Below, piece after piece: positions 63,501-64,000 of a stretch of DNA of 64,000 nt. A program made the position numbers and the translations under genes. The notes under the pieces were generated by a model. It was not told the DNA's origin, ran no database searches, and saw only the letters and a list, made by a program, of their open reading frames with translations. The DNA comes from Andrena cerasifolii. Its lineage: Eukaryota; Arthropoda; Insecta; Hymenoptera; Andrenidae. Where the stretch lies: assembly GCF_050908995.1 (NCBI RefSeq), contig NC_135126.1:8556001-8620000 (forward strand), read 5' to 3'. Each line of letters starts with the position of its first letter. The stretch's first letter is position 1.

Positions 63501-64000
63501 TAGGAAATAAGAAGAACAGTTGCAATCGTTAATGGAATATCGATTTAAGCATTGGTTCCCATTTAATTAGGAATAAGATTTGAATAAGCATTGCCATGAA
63601 TTATTATGTGATATTATAACTCGAATCATGACTCCAGGATTTTTTGGAAGGAACGAAGAGCGAATCTTTAATTCTGGTGGAATTTAAATTCAGTGGATAT
63701 ATTTAAGATGCTGGATACTTCTAATTGATATATCTGTAATAGAGTGAAACAGTCCAAGTGACGTTTAAATCCGAGGTAGCAGAAACCTTAATAGCTTTAG
63801 GTACTTAAACATCCCTTTCCGAATTTCAAGAAATGCCAAGGATCAAACAACGCTAATAGGTTACCAAGTATTAACAGAAGTGGCAAAGGGAGTCCTACTT
63901 AGAGTATTTACCTTTGCGAAACTTCAAAGCCTTCTTTCAAGGTTGCCCAGAAACCTCGATTTTCTGCAAATCGTTTCACTCGATACTGTTTAAGTAACAG
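60573..64000. other. Non-coding stretch to the window end
   Basis: No supported exon, RNA gene or element. The longest open frame (plus, 60946-61341) has no recognised feature. The sequence is AT-rich throughout. Confidence 0.5.

Overview
This window is eukaryotic nuclear DNA and is almost entirely non-coding. It has no operons and no dense ORFs. Candidate coding pieces are short, flanked by GT/AG splice signals, and kilobases apart, and miniature inverted-repeat transposons (MITEs) are frequent. The mix of AT-rich tracts with CpG-containing GC-rich islands, phase-0 exons in a long intron, and hAT-like and TA-flanked MITEs fits an arthropod, probably an insect and perhaps a hymenopteran. That assignment is inference, because no gene here is diagnostic.

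Host gene (minus strand). Two exons look real. The one at 39326-38976 encodes a single-pass membrane segment with a basic, cysteine-containing juxtamembrane tail, and has a good acceptor and a GTGAGT donor. The one at about 23008-22670 encodes an amphipathic stretch, a Gly run and a Ser/Thr-rich tail. Both are whole-codon (phase 0-0) exons, so they can be joined in frame across an intron of about 16 kb as the intracellular part of one membrane protein. I do not recognise the family. The ectodomain and first exon are not visible, and most of the window is probably introns or flanks of this gene.

Mobile and repeat DNA. From left to right: a GC-rich 27-bp inverted repeat (13.1 kb) abutting a 0.7-kb G-rich-ended MITE; a TA-flanked 156-bp MITE (14.7 kb); a 0.1-kb MITE (16.2 kb); a 61-bp tandem repeat (36.5 kb); a hAT-like MITE with an 8-bp target duplication (39.6 kb); a 0.7-kb TTAA-flanked MITE (45.7 kb); a perfect hairpin (48.5 kb); a 79-bp hAT-like MITE with an 8-bp target duplication (50.1 kb); a TA-flanked 240-bp MITE (52.8 kb); a 2.7-kb composite foldback element (53.8-56.5 kb); and a foldback with 145-bp arms (60.2-60.6 kb).

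Most interesting region, 52.7-56.7 kb. A decayed open frame on the plus strand (53034-53757, then 56473-56705) carries frameshifts and stops. It is split by the 2.7-kb element, and removing the element with one copy of its TA target site restores the reading frame across the junction. The element has G-rich terminal inverted repeats, repeated subterminal motifs, long inverted arms built of tandem units, mirror-image ORFs, and a possible two-exon, Cys/Lys-rich small protein on its minus strand. Neither the interrupted gene nor the element's protein could be assigned to a family.

No rRNA, tRNA or CRISPR was recognised.
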